From: an uncultured Planctomycetaceae bacterium
GTDB lineage: Bacteria > Planctomycetota > Planctomycetia > Pirellulales > Pirellulaceae
Length of the DNA: 6,886 nt
Assembly: GCA_937967755.1 (NCBI GenBank)
Contig: CALBTA010000243.1
Location: 1-6,886 of the forward strand
Reading direction: 5' to 3'
The translations under genes were made by a program, and so were the position numbers. Positions 6,574-6,886 of the stretch are shown here, in pieces (position 1 is the stretch's first letter; every line of letters begins with the position of its first letter). A model generated the notes under the pieces. The model was not told the origin of the DNA. It did not search any database and saw only the letters and a list, made by a program, of their open reading frames with translations.

Positions 6574-6594
6574 TTCGTCGCCGGCGGTCAGCAG

Positions 6595-6597
6595 CTA
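6595..6597 (-). other. In-frame amber codon (TAG) inside the MurE-like gene
   Basis: Read on the minus strand the codons are GAG CAA ACT TAG CTG CTG ACC, then five further codons to ATG-6573. Homologous sequence continues in the same frame on both sides. A single change from CAG, AAG, GAG or TGG, among others, would create it. It falls in a poorly conserved strand at the end of the central domain, just before the linker to the C-terminal domain. Confidence 0.85.
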
Positions 6598-6886
6598 AGT
6601 TTGCTCCGACGCGAAACGTTTGACCAGGGTCGCCGAGATTTCCGCTTCGGCATGACTGGCCGCCGTCCTCGTATGGCAATCGAGCCGGTTCAGGATCTTC
6701 TGCGAACCGTGATCGTCGGCGTTGATCACGGCGAACCCCGTCGGCTTCAGTTGATCGAAGATGCGGCTCGACACAACCCGTTGTGCGCCGGCGGTATTTT
6801 GCAAGTGCGATTTGTCATGACGGACGTTCGTCAATATCGCCCCGTCCAATTGCAAGCCGGCGCTGCGCCGTTTCGCCAGGTCGCGG
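6595..6886 (-). CDS. Central-domain part of the MurE-like ligase ending at the amber codon (5' partial)
   Basis: There are 96 visible residues plus the stop; the start and P-loop lie beyond the window edge. The order RDLAKRRSAGL, LDGAILTNV, IFDQL, AVINADD follows the MurE central domain, where the usual forms are SSHALAQxR, FDxxxFTNL, LF and AxINxDD. The expected TRDHLDYHGT is RHDKSHLQNT, so the DHLD metal/ATP-site histidine is absent. The AK lysine that is carbamylated in characterised MurE enzymes falls on Ser (VVSS). The short TTG-started frame from 6855 is not a separate gene; it is simply the part of this frame downstream of a TTG. Confidence 0.6.
   Translation of the reverse strand, partial: RDLAKRRSAGLQLDGAILTNVRHDKSHLQNTAGAQRVVSSRIFDQLKPTGFAVINADDHGSQKILNRLDCHTRTAASHAEAEISATLVKRFASEQT

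Larger units (their letters stand above)
5935..6886 (-). pseudogene. MurE-like Mur ligase paralog, interrupted by an in-frame amber codon (5' end outside window)
   Basis: One reading frame runs from the window edge (first full codon at 6885) to a TAG at 5937. It is continuous except for a single internal TAG at 6597-6595. Both halves align in order with MurE, the ligase that adds diaminopimelate or lysine to UDP-MurNAc-dipeptide. Upstream of the stop are the central-domain features LAKRRSAGL, ILTNV and AVINADD. Downstream are the domain-joint GDHHLSN, a FRME segment (GRME in MurE) and the C-terminal domain. There is no frameshift, and only seven codons lie between the amber and the next ATG (6573). 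Many active-site signatures are also altered, as detailed for the two halves. Whether the gene is dead, split, read through or mis-sequenced cannot be decided here. It would be the first gene of a pair with the MurF-like gene downstream. Confidence 0.7.

Noticed and set aside
5586..6623. Long plus-strand open frame (345 codons) opposite the Mur-like genes
   Set aside because: It is Arg/Pro/Ser-rich with no domain and lies antisense to frames with clear Mur ligase homology. It also crosses the palindrome at 5890-5910. It is a high-G+C shadow frame.

Overview
The window looks like a piece of a planctomycete chromosome (Planctomycetota, probably Pirellulales). This is inferred from moderately high G+C, non-ATG starts with little Shine-Dalgarno signal, a WD40 protein with a C-terminal beta-sandwich, a VKOR-DsbA fusion, Mur-ligase paralogs, and short palindromic repeats between genes. 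No database search was possible, so the taxon is an inference.

Layout. (1) 2-1123, plus strand: the 3' part of a WD40-repeat gene whose 5' end lies outside the window. (2) 1133-2368, minus strand: a secreted two-domain protein of unknown function, convergent with the first gene and only 9 bp from it. (3) 2369-2612: a divergent intergenic region with a weak promoter candidate. (4) 2613-4067, plus strand: a five-helix vitamin K epoxide reductase (VKOR) fused to a periplasmic DsbA-like thioredoxin domain, a self-contained disulfide-forming enzyme. (5) 4068-4463: about 400 bp without a credible gene but full of structure: a 7-bp palindrome, a 17-bp direct repeat, a bidirectional terminator hairpin, a second terminator-like hairpin, and a 134-bp element with 13-bp perfect inverted ends that can fold into a multi-branched structure. 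(6) 4464-5852, minus strand: a full-length MurF-like ligase paralog that has lost most MurF active-site signatures. (7) 5853-5934: a short gap holding a 10-bp-arm palindrome. (8) 5935-6886, minus strand, running off the window: a MurE-like ligase paralog with equally eroded active-site motifs, split by one in-frame amber codon (TAG, 6597-6595) with the frame intact on both sides.

The most unusual part is the right half. Two adjacent co-oriented genes, in the usual murE-then-murF order, keep the fold and length of Mur ligases but have altered nearly every catalytic or substrate signature. The MurF-like frame is fully open, which suggests the scaffold is under selection, perhaps as a non-catalytic or repurposed pair. 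The amber codon in the MurE-like gene is either recent decay, a sequence error, or a real split or readthrough. I found no tRNA, rRNA, CRISPR array, insertion sequence or defence system.
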